64,000 nucleotides of DNA, taken from assembly GCF_050490315.1 (NCBI RefSeq), contig NZ_JBNPEO010000011.1, forward strand, positions 29,721-93,720. Reading direction: 5' to 3'. The stretch is from JBNPEO01 sp050490315 (lineage in GTDB: Bacteria; Actinomycetota; Actinomycetes; Actinomycetales; Micrococcaceae). The stretch's first letter is position 1; each line of letters starts with the position of its first letter. A model generated the notes under the pieces. That model was given only the letters and a program-made list of their open reading frames with translations, was not told the DNA's origin and searched no databases. Positions 42,464 through 51,374 of the stretch are shown here, in pieces. The translations under genes were made by a program, and so were the position numbers.

Positions 42464-43801
42464 TTACGCCGTGGCCGGAACCTTCAAAGATTCCTGCGGA
42501 ACGCTCACCTCGTGGCCAACAATCATGGTGGCCTCATCAAACGGTGCGTTGCCGGCAAGGACTTGGTCCACCTGGCTCTTGTTGATTTCTTTAGTCCAGG
42601 TACCCACCAGTACGGTAGCCACTGCGTTGCCAGTGAAGTTGGTCAAGGCGCGGGCCTCGGACATAAAGCGGTCAATACCCACGATCATGCCAACACCACC
42701 AAGGAGTGCCGGCTGGTGCGCCTGCAATCCAGCGGCGAGCGTTGCAAGACCCGCACCGCTAACACCGGCAGCGCCCTTGGAGGCGATGATCATAAAGATC
42801 AAGAGGGAAATCTGTGCACCCAAATCCAGCGGGGTTCCCATGGCGTTAGCAACGAACAAGGACGCCATGGTCAGGTAGATGGCAGTGCCGTCCAAGTTGA
42901 ACGAGTAACCGGTGGGCACCGTGACACCAACAACGGGCTTGGAGACACCCAAGTGCTCCATCTTGGCGATCAATCGCGGCAAGGCTGCCTCTGAGGAAGA
43001 GGTGGAGAAGATGAGCAGGTATTCGCGGGCTAGGTACTTCATCAGCTTGAAGATGTTTACGCCAGCAACCAGCTGCAGAATGCCGCCGAGAATCACGATG
43101 ATAAACAGCGCACAGGTGATGTAAAAGGCCACCATAAGGGTGAACATCGAGACGATGGCTTTGAATCCGGTGTTGCCAACTACTGAAGCAATGGCACCAA
43201 ATGCACCAATCGGGGCAACCCACATAACCATAATCAGAATGCGGAAAACGAGCGCCTGTGCGTGAGAGATTGCCTTGAGGATCGGAGCACCAGCAGCACC
43301 CATCCGCTGGAGAGCAAAACCAACCAGGATGGCTGCAAGCAGCGTGGGTAGGACTGGAATGTCGCCGGGGATAATGCCTAAGAGGAAGTCAACGGTGCTG
43401 TCCGTTGCCGCCTTCTTGTTGGGGCCATATGGTGCCAGCTTGAGGCCCTCACCCGGGTGGATGAGGTTGCCAACAACCAAACCGATAGCCAGAGCAAAGG
43501 TGGACATCACAATAAAGTAGCCCAGTGCCAGGCCGCCGACCTTGCCGACTGTTGCCGCTTTAGCGATGGAGCCGATGCCCAACACAATGGTGCAGAAAAT
43601 GACCGGGCCAATCATCATCTTGATGAGCTTGATAAATCCGTCGCCCAGAGGTTTCAACGACTTTGCAAAATCTGGGAAGAGCAGGCCGACTGCTGCGCCG
43701 AGAACTACAGCGAGGATGACGGCGATGTATAGGTAATGGGACTTGTCGAGTCCTTTGCGTTTAGTGCTCGGTACAATCGGGGTCGATGGCGTCGTCGCCA
43801 T
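42464..43801 (-). CDS. dctA: C4-dicarboxylate (DctA-type) cation symporter
   Basis: A DAACS-family secondary transporter (445 aa) with about eight membrane helices and two re-entrant loops. Visible signatures are the Ser-rich loop FSTSSSEAALPRLIAKME and the substrate site VTVPTGYSFNLDGTAIYLT. By family it imports succinate, fumarate and malate with protons or sodium. ATG 43801 is preferred over the GTG two codons upstream, which overlaps AAGGAG. It is divergent from a CitA/DcuS-type sensor kinase gene, which probably controls it. Confidence 0.92.
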   Translation of the reverse strand: MATTPSTPIVPSTKRKGLDKSHYLYIAVILAVVLGAAVGLLFPDFAKSLKPLGDGFIKLIKMMIGPVIFCTIVLGIGSIAKAATVGKVGGLALGYFIVMSTFALAIGLVVGNLIHPGEGLKLAPYGPNKKAATDSTVDFLLGIIPGDIPVLPTLLAAILVGFALQRMGAAGAPILKAISHAQALVFRILIMVMWVAPIGAFGAIASVVGNTGFKAIVSMFTLMVAFYITCALFIIVILGGILQLVAGVNIFKLMKYLAREYLLIFSTSSSEAALPRLIAKMEHLGVSKPVVGVTVPTGYSFNLDGTAIYLTMASLFVANAMGTPLDLGAQISLLIFMIIASKGAAGVSGAGLATLAAGLQAHQPALLGGVGMIVGIDRFMSEARALTNFTGNAVATVLVGTWTKEINKSQVDQVLAGNAPFDEATMIVGHEVSVPQESLKVPATA

Positions 43802-44001
43802 GGGCACTCCTTGAGATCAATGGTTCCAGGTGGGCATACCATGCGGCATGTAGTTGGGAGCTCGGACTACCGTAGGTGATAGTCATTGCGGGCCCCGGTT
43901 ATGTATCAGCATGGCCTAGCTTGTGATCGCCGTCACTGTTGCGGTCATATTGTTCACACTCAACAGACTTAGGCCGCCACCGTCACTGCGAAGGAGCGTG
44001 A

Positions 44002-45645
44002 ATGCATCACCATTGGAGCCTTGCCCGCCGGCTCTTCCTGGCTCATTTACTCTTTGTGGTGTCCATGACTTTTTTGGTGGGAACAGCATTTTTTGTGGAT
44101 GCGCGGGACCACGCCTACAACCAAGCCGGATTGCGGATGCACACCATTTCTGCTTCCATCGCAGACAATCCCTCGGTGCTCAAGGCCGTTCAGTCGGCGA
44201 ATCCAACGGCTGAGCTGCAGCCCTACGCCAAAGCCCTTATGCGTGACGCAGACGCTGACTTCATCACCATCATGGCGCCAGACCGAACGCGATGGACCCA
44301 CCCCAATCCAGCTGAAATTGGCAAGCCGTACATCGGCTCTGTGGACAAGGCACTCGCCGGCGAGAGCCAAACTGAAGTAATGGCCGGCACCTTGGGCCCG
44401 AGTGTGCGCACCATTGTGCCCATCAAGGACTCCGCCGGTGTTGTCCGAGCCATGGTGGCTTCGGGTGTCACGGTACGCACTGTGGACATTCTGATCGGCG
44501 GCCGCATTCCCGCACTTCTGTTCATTGCCACTGCCCTACTCCTTGCAGGCTCTTTGGCTTCATGGTTCTTGGGACGATACTTGCGCCTCGTGACCAGAGG
44601 GTGGGGCCCAGAGGAACTGGGCCACTTATTTGCCTATTACGAATCAGTCCTGCACTCCGTGCGCGAAGGCGTGGTCCTGATTGATAACAACCGGCGCGTG
44701 GTGATGTACAACGATCAAGCTGCTGAGCTACTGGGCCTCCCTCCCCTAAAGGCAGGCACACCCACTCCAAGCCAGAGCGTCGCTTCCCTGCCGCTAGCGC
44801 CCAGCCTCAAAGAACTCTTTGGGTCCGGCCGCAGCGCGCGGGATGAGATTCATCTGACCCAAAAACGTGTTCTGGTACTCAACCAAGAAGAGGCCCGCCC
44901 TTCAGCCACACCGCCAGGTCCCGCGCCGGTTATGGGCACTGTTGCAACCCTGCGAGATCAAACGGAGCTCGAATCCTTAGGTAGCGAGCTGCAGAGCGTC
45001 AAGACACTTTCCACAGCTCTGCGCGCTCAAACTCATGAACACGCTAACCGTCTGCACACCATGGTTTCCCTGATGGAATTAGGCAGAAGTACTGAAGCCT
45101 TGGATTACGCCACCCGAGACCTCAACCTGAGTCAGCAACTCACCGACGACATGCTTAATTCCGTGGACGAGCCGGTGATCAGCGCATTGATTATGGGCAA
45201 GTCAGCCCAGGCCAATGAGCTTGGAATTGAACTCATGGTGGACGCTTCCGGGGAACTCAGCGGTTCTGGCGTCAGTGTGCACGAACTCGTCACGATTATG
45301 GGCAATCTCTTGGACAACGCCATGGACGCAGTGGCCCAAGTAGACGGCGAGCGCCGGATTTGGCTCAGCCTTGAGGCTGAAGAGCATTGTTTGCGAATCA
45401 GCGTTCAAGATACCGGCCCTGGGATTCCCCCTGATGCCTTGGAGAAGGTGGCTTCCTATGGCTACTCGTCCAAAACTCATCAGGGATTTGGTCGAGGCCT
45501 AGGCTTGGCTCTAGTCCGGCAATCAGTGCACCGTCTTGGCGGCACCATGACCATTGAAAGGACCCATGTCACGGACATACCCAAAGGGGCCTTTATCGAA
45601 GTGGAAATTCCGCTTCTTGAACACAGCAAGGAATCAGGACTGTGA
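44002..45645 (+). CDS. CitA/DcuS-type membrane sensor histidine kinase
   Basis: Sensor kinase (547 aa) for a di- or tricarboxylate. Two membrane helices (about 11-32 and 170-192) flank a periplasmic-type PAS domain with the ligand-site pattern RTRWTHPNPAEIGKPY. A cytoplasmic PAS domain (about 210-320), the phospho-accepting H345 in THEHANRLH, and an ATPase domain with GNLLDNAMDAV, DTGPGIPPD and GRGLGLAL follow. AAGGAG six bases before the ATG. Overlaps the response regulator by four bases. Adjacency to dctA suggests it senses the carrier's substrates. Confidence 0.92.
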   Translation: MHHHWSLARRLFLAHLLFVVSMTFLVGTAFFVDARDHAYNQAGLRMHTISASIADNPSVLKAVQSANPTAELQPYAKALMRDADADFITIMAPDRTRWTHPNPAEIGKPYIGSVDKALAGESQTEVMAGTLGPSVRTIVPIKDSAGVVRAMVASGVTVRTVDILIGGRIPALLFIATALLLAGSLASWFLGRYLRLVTRGWGPEELGHLFAYYESVLHSVREGVVLIDNNRRVVMYNDQAAELLGLPPLKAGTPTPSQSVASLPLAPSLKELFGSGRSARDEIHLTQKRVLVLNQEEARPSATPPGPAPVMGTVATLRDQTELESLGSELQSVKTLSTALRAQTHEHANRLHTMVSLMELGRSTEALDYATRDLNLSQQLTDDMLNSVDEPVISALIMGKSAQANELGIELMVDASGELSGSGVSVHELVTIMGNLLDNAMDAVAQVDGERRIWLSLEAEEHCLRISVQDTGPGIPPDALEKVASYGYSSKTHQGFGRGLGLALVRQSVHRLGGTMTIERTHVTDIPKGAFIEVEIPLLEHSKESGL

Positions 45646-46373
45646 GTAGCACTCTTCACCCAGCAGTTGACCCTTCAGGAGCTATCCGAGTTCTTGTGGT
45701 GGAAGATGAGTCGGTTGCCTCCGACGCGCACTGCGCGTATCTGAACCGGCTTGATGGTTTTGTGGTGGCGGGCGCTGCTCCGGACGGCCAATCTGCACTA
45801 AGAATTCTCAACGAGCTACATGCCGCCGGGCAAAGCGTAGATCTTGTCCTACTGGACATGAATCTGCCGGACATGCACGGGTTAGACGTTGCACGCCGGA
45901 TCCGTGCGGCAGGGATGGCAGCTGACATCATTGCCATTACAGCTGTCCGCGAATTACATGTGGTCCGCAACGCTATCTCCGCCGGAGTGGTCCAGTACCT
46001 CATCAAGCCATTCACTTATGCGAGCTTTGCCGAGAAGCTGTCCAATTACCGCGACTTCCGCAGCAAGTTGGCGCAATCAAGCGCGAGTATGGCTTCGCAA
46101 AGCGATGTTGACCAGGCGTTCGCTAGCCTCCGGACGCCGCTTGATTCCCCCTTGCCCAAGGGACTTTCTCAGACAACTCTCCAAGCTGTCAGCGATTTTG
46201 TCCGCAAGCACCCGGGGGCGGTCTCGGCGACTGAGCTGACCAACGCCGTGGGAGTTTCACGCGTCACGGCACGCAGGTATCTGGAACACCTCTCCGACAC
46301 CGGCGTTCTCAAGCGGACGCCGCGCTATGGCACGCCGGGCCGCCCAGAGAACGAATATTCATGGAATCCATAG
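45642..46373 (+). CDS. CitB/DctR-type response regulator
   Basis: A 243-aa two-domain regulator. Receiver domain: acidic pair VVEDES, phospho-accepting D72 in LLDMNLPDMHG, and the Lys in YLIKPFTY. The C-terminal helix-turn-helix is SATELTNAVGVSRVTARRYLEHL (near 195-217), as in CitB/DcuR-like regulators. The GTG start overlaps the sensor stop. Likely targets are dctA and possibly the prp operon 70 bases downstream, though that operon has its own GntR regulator. Confidence 0.92.
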   Translation: MSSTLHPAVDPSGAIRVLVVEDESVASDAHCAYLNRLDGFVVAGAAPDGQSALRILNELHAAGQSVDLVLLDMNLPDMHGLDVARRIRAAGMAADIIAITAVRELHVVRNAISAGVVQYLIKPFTYASFAEKLSNYRDFRSKLAQSSASMASQSDVDQAFASLRTPLDSPLPKGLSQTTLQAVSDFVRKHPGAVSATELTNAVGVSRVTARRYLEHLSDTGVLKRTPRYGTPGRPENEYSWNP

Positions 46374-46375
46374 AT

Positions 46376-46438
46376 TTGTATACAACATAAGGTTTTTTAT
46401 TCACTTTCCTCCCAAAAAAGGCCTCCAGTGTATACACT
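46376..46438. promoter_or_regulatory. Paired GTATAC operators in front of gntR-prpDBC
   Basis: TTGTATACAA (46376-46385) and AGTGTATACACT (46427-46438) are perfect palindromes sharing the GTATAC core, with centres 52 bases apart (five helical turns). FCD-type GntR regulators often bind such GT-N-AC palindromes. The second also contains a -10-like TATACA whose predicted start falls on or next to the gntR ATG (46445), suggesting a leaderless mRNA. Repressor binding there would block initiation, and the spacing allows looping. Confidence 0.65.
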
Positions 46439-46444
46439 GAAGGC

Positions 46445-47107
46445 ATGAGAGCCAGTGAGCGCGCGTACCAGTCGCTCCACGACGACATTCTTCAGTGGCA
46501 GCTGCCCCCGGGCACCGTGCTGACCGAGGTGGAGCAGTCCCAGCGTCTGGGAATTTCGCGCACTCCCCTACGCGAGGCCTTGAGCCGGCTCTCCGCAGAA
46601 GGACTTACGACGGCGACTGGCGGGCGCGGTGTAGTAGTCACCGATGTTTCGGCCGAGAGAGTGCGCGAACTGTTTGAACTCCGCGTGGCCTTGGATTCCC
46701 AAGCCGCTGCACTCGCCGCCCAACGCGGCAATCCCAAACTATTCCGGGAACTTCAGGCCCAACTAGAAACCGCAGCATCGCAGATCAGTGCAAGTACCGA
46801 CGAAGATCCAGACCGGACCGCCTACTACTCCTTGGCTAGCCGACTCGATGAGGAAATTGATGCAGCCTGTGGCAATAGCTATCTAGTAGCAGCACAGCGA
46901 CAATTGCGGGTACACCTCATCCGTCTACGGCGCTTGGCCAAAGATAACCCAGCTCGCCTCCAGTCAGCCGCCGCCGAGCATGCCACCATCGCGGCCGCGA
47001 TTGCTGCTGGAGACTCCGCCTTAGCTGCCGCCGCCACACGCATTCATCTACACAAAAGTCTTGAACACTTACTAAAAGCACACGAAGAGAGCGAGAAGGC
47101 CCAGTGA
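46445..47107 (+). CDS. GntR-family (FadR/FCD) regulator of the prp operon
   Basis: A 220-aa regulator: N-terminal winged helix (ASERAYQSLHDDILQWQL, RLGISRTPLREALSRLSAEG) and an all-helical FCD effector domain with the His/Asp metal-carboxylate ligands expected (e.g. LRVHLIRLRRLAKD and AAAEHATIAAAIAAGD). The effector may be methylcitrate or a related acid (inference). First gene of the operon; stop overlaps the prpD start. No Shine-Dalgarno sequence, in line with a leaderless transcript. Confidence 0.9.
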   Translation: MRASERAYQSLHDDILQWQLPPGTVLTEVEQSQRLGISRTPLREALSRLSAEGLTTATGGRGVVVTDVSAERVRELFELRVALDSQAAALAAQRGNPKLFRELQAQLETAASQISASTDEDPDRTAYYSLASRLDEEIDAACGNSYLVAAQRQLRVHLIRLRRLAKDNPARLQSAAAEHATIAAAIAAGDSALAAAATRIHLHKSLEHLLKAHEESEKAQ

Positions 47108-48621
47108 AAACCCATCACGTCCGCGTCTACAAGAGCGACGAGAACCTCCCCCGCGAAGAACAACTCGCTTGGAAGATTGCTTCAGTTGCGGCTGACCCCG
47201 TTGCAGTGAACGAAGACGTCACCCAAATGGTCATCAACCGCATCATCGACAACGCCTCGGTAGCGATTGCGTCCCTGAACCGAGGTCCGATTATTGCGGC
47301 ACGCGCCCAAGCCCTCAGCCATGCGCCGAGCACGGGCGGCACTGGAGCCTCGGTCTTCGGCATCAGCGAGAAGGTCTCCCCCGAGTGGGGTGCTTGGGCA
47401 AACGGTGTGGCGGTGCGGGAACTGGACTATCACGATACGTTTTTAGCGGCCGAGTATTCCCACCCCGGTGACAATATCCCGGCCATCCTTGCCGTGGGAC
47501 AACACACCGGTGCCAGTGGCGCAGAGCTGATTCGAGGCATCGCCACGGGCTACGAGATTCAGGTCAACTTGGTGAAGGCTATCTGCCTGCACAAACACAA
47601 GATCGACCACGTTGCACATTTGGGCCCCTCAGCAGCTGCCGGAATCGGAACCCTTTTGGGCCTTGACGTAGAAACCATTTTCCAAGCTGTAGGCCAAGGG
47701 CTGCACACCACAACGGCAACCCGCCAATCCCGCAAGGGCGAAATTTCCACGTGGAAGGCACACGCACCGGCCTTCGCAGCGAAGATGGCAGTTGAAGCTG
47801 CGGATCGCGCCATGCGGGGACAAACTTCACCCGTACCAATTTATGAAGGCGAAGACGGCGTTATCGCTTGGCTACTCGACGGCCCGGAGGCGGCCTACGA
47901 GGTACCGTTGCCGGAGGCCGGCGAGGAAAAGCGCGCCATCTTAGACACTTACACCAAGGAACACTCCGCCGAATATCAAGCTCAAGCGTGGATCGACCTA
48001 GCCCGGAAACTCCACCGCGAACACCCTGAAGTCACTGACGCCAGCAAGGTCAAGAGCGTCCGCATCAAGACCAGTCACCACACCCACTATGTGATTGGTA
48101 CTGGCGCCAACGATCCACAAAAATACGATCCCAAGGCATCCCGCGAAACTCTGGATCACTCCATCCCCTATATCTTCACCGTTGCGTTGCAAGACGGCAC
48201 ATGGCACCACGTGGATTCGTACTCCCCGGAGCGTGCAGGACGCCCTGACACAGTGGATCTTTGGAACAAAGTCACCACCGAAGAAGACCCTGAGTGGACG
48301 CGCCGCTACCACTCCCTGGACATCGCCGAGAAAGCTTTTGGTGGCTCTGTAGAAATTACGTTGACGGACGGCACCGTTATCACTGACGAAATCGCCGTCG
48401 CCGATGCCCACCCCCTTGGGGCTCGGCCATTTGCTCGTGAGCAGTACATCAACAAGTTCCGCACCCTGGCCACAGGCTTAGTGACTGAAGAAGAAATTGA
48501 TCGCTTCCTCACAGCTGTTCAGAAGCTTCCGGAACTAGCAGCCGGCGAACTGGACCAGCTAAATATTGTTGCCGCACCGGGCGTTATTGACCTTGCAGCA
48601 GCGCCGAAGGGACTGTTCTAA
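47104..48621 (+). CDS. prpD: 2-methylcitrate dehydratase
   Basis: MmgE/PrpD-family enzyme (505 aa) that dehydrates 2-methylcitrate in the methylcitrate cycle of propionate breakdown. Family blocks are visible: ELDYHDTFLAAEYSHPGDN (active-site region), RGIATGYEIQVNLV and FQAVGQGLHTTTATRQSRKG, plus the late SIPYIFTVALQDG and DAHPLGARPF. Length is normal. The GTG start overlaps the gntR stop (GTGA); the next gene begins on the base after its stop. Confidence 0.93.
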   Translation: MKTHHVRVYKSDENLPREEQLAWKIASVAADPVAVNEDVTQMVINRIIDNASVAIASLNRGPIIAARAQALSHAPSTGGTGASVFGISEKVSPEWGAWANGVAVRELDYHDTFLAAEYSHPGDNIPAILAVGQHTGASGAELIRGIATGYEIQVNLVKAICLHKHKIDHVAHLGPSAAAGIGTLLGLDVETIFQAVGQGLHTTTATRQSRKGEISTWKAHAPAFAAKMAVEAADRAMRGQTSPVPIYEGEDGVIAWLLDGPEAAYEVPLPEAGEEKRAILDTYTKEHSAEYQAQAWIDLARKLHREHPEVTDASKVKSVRIKTSHHTHYVIGTGANDPQKYDPKASRETLDHSIPYIFTVALQDGTWHHVDSYSPERAGRPDTVDLWNKVTTEEDPEWTRRYHSLDIAEKAFGGSVEITLTDGTVITDEIAVADAHPLGARPFAREQYINKFRTLATGLVTEEEIDRFLTAVQKLPELAAGELDQLNIVAAPGVIDLAAAPKGLF

Positions 48622-49527
48622 ATGTTGTATTCCTCCACCACCCCAGAACAGAAGCGTATTGCTTTCCGGAACCTCCTAGCTTCCGGCGAGACTGTCCAAT
48701 TTCCGGGCGCCTTTAACCCGCTCTCGGCACGGCTGATTGAGGAAAAAGGATTTCAGGGTGTCTACATTTCAGGCGCCGTCCTGGCCAACGATCTTGGTCT
48801 GCCGGATATTGGCCTGACCACCCTCACTGAAGTGGCACAGCGGGCCGGGCAGATTGCTCGAATGACCAACCTGCCCTCGATTGTTGATGCGGATACAGGT
48901 TTTGGCGAGCCCATGAATGTTGCTCGCACCATCCAAGAACTGGAGAATGCTGGCCTTGCCGGTTGCCATATTGAGGACCAGTTCAATCCCAAACGTTGTG
49001 GACACCTTGACGGAAAAAACGTGGTTGACGAGGACGTTGCCGTCAAGCGAATTCGGGCTGCCGCAGATGCCCGCCGGGATCCCAACTTCCTGATCATGGC
49101 CCGCACCGACATTCGCGCAGTAGACGGCTTAGAGGCAGCGAAGAACCGTGCCCGTGCACTAGTTGAGGCTGGCGCGGACGCAATTTTCCCGGAAGCGATG
49201 AAAGATCTCGGCGAATTCCAAGCTATCCGTGATGCTGTGGATGTGCCGATCTTGGCGAATATGACAGAGTTTGGAAAGAGCGAATTATTTACTCTTGAAC
49301 AACTCCACAGCGTGGGGATCAACATGGTGATTTACCCTGTGACACTTTTGAGAATTGCCATGGGTGCAGCCGAGCGAACTCTGGACGCCATCAAGTCCGA
49401 GGGAACCCAAGAACAACAAGTGCACAATATGTTGACACGAGCACGTCTCTACGAATTAGTGGACTACGAGGCCTACAACCAATTCGATACGGGAGTTTTC
49501 AACTTCCACGTTCCTGGACGGCACTAG
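48622..49527 (+). CDS. prpB: 2-methylisocitrate lyase
   Basis: Cleaves 2-methylisocitrate to pyruvate and succinate (301 aa). The catalytic loop KRCGH is at 124-128 with C126, and DADTGFGEPMNV gives the Mg-binding region. The size and the loop (KRCGH, not the longer isocitrate-lyase insert) favour PrpB over AceA. The ATG directly follows the prpD stop. Succinate produced here is a substrate class of the adjacent DctA system. Confidence 0.94.
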   Translation: MLYSSTTPEQKRIAFRNLLASGETVQFPGAFNPLSARLIEEKGFQGVYISGAVLANDLGLPDIGLTTLTEVAQRAGQIARMTNLPSIVDADTGFGEPMNVARTIQELENAGLAGCHIEDQFNPKRCGHLDGKNVVDEDVAVKRIRAAADARRDPNFLIMARTDIRAVDGLEAAKNRARALVEAGADAIFPEAMKDLGEFQAIRDAVDVPILANMTEFGKSELFTLEQLHSVGINMVIYPVTLLRIAMGAAERTLDAIKSEGTQEQQVHNMLTRARLYELVDYEAYNQFDTGVFNFHVPGRH

Positions 49528-49612
49528 CCAAATCAGTGAATATCCGCTGAAGCTGAATATAACCTCAGCGGACGCAACGCAGCTAGCAGCACTAGACAGA
49601 CAAAGGAGTCCC

Positions 49613-50767
49613 ATGAGCAACCAAGAAGCATCGGCCCAGGAGGTTCACAAGGGCCTAGCCGGAGTGGTGGTTGATTTCACCGCTATTTCAAAGGTTAACC
49701 CCGAGAGTAACTCACTCTTGTACCGTGGTTATCCAGTTCAAGAATTGGCTGCGAAATGCAGCTTTGAGCAAGTGGCATACCTGTTGTGGCACGGAGAACT
49801 GCCCACCGCTGAGCAATTGGCGGAATTCACTGCCCGCGAGCGCTCGTCCAGAGCGCTTGATCCAGTGCTCAAACAGATCATTGACACACTCCCCCTCGAA
49901 TCCCACCCCATGGATGTGTGCCGCACAGCGGCGTCCGTACTGGGCGCGCGCCATCCGCTTGCGGAGGATGCTTCCGCCGAAGCAAACCTGAGCAAATCCA
50001 TTGACCTATTGGCGGCCATGCCGGCCGTTGTGGCGTACGATCAGCGGCGCCGGCACGGTCAAGAAGCAGTGGCGCCCCGTGAAGATTTGGATTACGCATC
50101 AAACTTCTTGTGGATGGCGTTCGGCGAAGAGGCAGCCCCCGAAGTGGTGTCAGCTTTCAACGTTTCGATGATCCTTTACGCCGAGCATTCGTTCAACGCT
50201 TCCACTTTCACCGCACGGGTGGTGACCTCAACACTGTCTGACCTTCACTCGGCAGTGACAGCTGCCATCGGTGCCCTGAAGGGATCTCTCCACGGGGGCG
50301 CCAACGAGGCTGTGATGCACACCTTCGATGAAATTGGGATTCGCCCTGAAGAAACTCAGGCTGAGGCTGCTGCCCGTGCCAAGACCTGGATGGAAGAAGC
50401 GCTTGCAGCGAAGAAAAAGGTGATGGGGTTCGGCCACCGTGTGTACAAAAACGGTGACTCCCGTGTGCCCACCATGAAGGCTGCCCTGGACGATATGGTC
50501 AAGCACTATAACCGGCCAGAACTTTTGGGACTGTACAACGGTCTAGAGCAGGCCATGGACGAGGCGAAGTCCATCAAACCTAACCTCGACTACCCTGCCG
50601 GCCCCACCTACCACCTGATGGGTTTTGATACCCCCACGTTCACCCCGCTATTTGTAGCCAGCCGAATTGTTGGCTGGACAGCTCACATCATGGAGCAGCT
50701 TGCTTCCAACTCGCTGATCCGTCCGTTGAGCGCCTACAACGGCGTGGAGGAACGGCACCTCGGCTAA
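49613..50767 (+). CDS. prpC: 2-methylcitrate synthase
   Basis: Condenses propionyl-CoA with oxaloacetate (384 aa). The citrate synthase fold is marked by SLHGGANEAVM (active-site His), GFGHRVYKNGDSR (second His) and a downstream Asp near the end. The short ~380-aa length and the operon place it as PrpC rather than GltA. Strong AAAGGAG eight bases before the ATG. An 85-base gap separates it from prpB; a terminator follows. Confidence 0.94.
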   Translation: MSNQEASAQEVHKGLAGVVVDFTAISKVNPESNSLLYRGYPVQELAAKCSFEQVAYLLWHGELPTAEQLAEFTARERSSRALDPVLKQIIDTLPLESHPMDVCRTAASVLGARHPLAEDASAEANLSKSIDLLAAMPAVVAYDQRRRHGQEAVAPREDLDYASNFLWMAFGEEAAPEVVSAFNVSMILYAEHSFNASTFTARVVTSTLSDLHSAVTAAIGALKGSLHGGANEAVMHTFDEIGIRPEETQAEAAARAKTWMEEALAAKKKVMGFGHRVYKNGDSRVPTMKAALDDMVKHYNRPELLGLYNGLEQAMDEAKSIKPNLDYPAGPTYHLMGFDTPTFTPLFVASRIVGWTAHIMEQLASNSLIRPLSAYNGVEERHLG

Positions 50768-50795
50768 CTCAGCCATTCAGACATCCAAAAGAAGT

Positions 50796-50847
50796 ACGAC
50801 GGCGGCCAGGTCACCCATACTGGTGACCTGGCCGTCGTCGTGCTTTT
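50796..50847. terminator. Intrinsic terminator after prpC
   Basis: ACGACGGCGGCCAGGTCACC pairs with GGTGACCTGGCCGTCGTCGT (20-bp arms, one G-T wobble) around a six-base loop, followed by GCTTTT on the plus strand. It lies between the convergent prpC and Nudix genes and may act on both. Confidence 0.9.
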
Positions 50848-51364
50848 AAATGTCCGTGTGGACTCCGGGTTCCGGATTGCTCGGGCCCAGGTTGGTGACG
50901 GAGTCAACACTCTGGTGATCTTCCTTGAGGCGGACTTCCAAACGCTTTACTTCTCCGTCAAGCGCTGCCGGGAGCCAATGCCTGGCGTCCTCCCACATCT
51001 GCGAAAAAGGAAGTTCGTTGATGTCAAACCACTGCGGAGATATTTCGTGCGTTTCGGTGGGGGTGCCCTCCCAGTGACGTGCAGTAAAGAGAGTGGTATC
51101 CATGTCCCATTCAGGCTTTGTGGGGAACGTAAAGAGAATGCTGCCCACCGGCTGAAGATGTTCTTCCCGCACGATCACAGAACATTCTTCAAAGACCTCG
51201 CGTGCCGCAGCCTGGGCCACTGACTCTCCCGGTTCCACGTGTCCGCCAATCCCCACAATTTTCCCGGCACCGAAGCCTGTCTTTTTGAGGCCCAGCAGTA
51301 CAAGGTGCCCGTCACCTGATGTTTCGTCGAGGAGGAAGCAGAGGGTAACGGGCGCCGGTGTCAT
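50846..51364 (-). CDS. MutT/MTH1-like Nudix hydrolase
   Basis: A 172-aa Nudix pyrophosphatase. The Nudix box is complete: GHVEPGESVAQAAAREVFEE, then CSVIV. The preceding LGLKKTGFGAGKIVGIGGHV resembles 8-oxo-dGTPases of the MTH1 type, so cleaning of the nucleotide pool is the likeliest role. ATG start. The C-terminal ~30 residues are an unstructured tail. It is convergent with prpC and lies 10 bases downstream of the sigma-linked membrane gene's stop. Confidence 0.87.
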   Translation of the reverse strand: MTPAPVTLCFLLDETSGDGHLVLLGLKKTGFGAGKIVGIGGHVEPGESVAQAAAREVFEECSVIVREEHLQPVGSILFTFPTKPEWDMDTTLFTARHWEGTPTETHEISPQWFDINELPFSQMWEDARHWLPAALDGEVKRLEVRLKEDHQSVDSVTNLGPSNPEPGVHTDI

Positions 51365-51374
51365 AAGACCAAGC

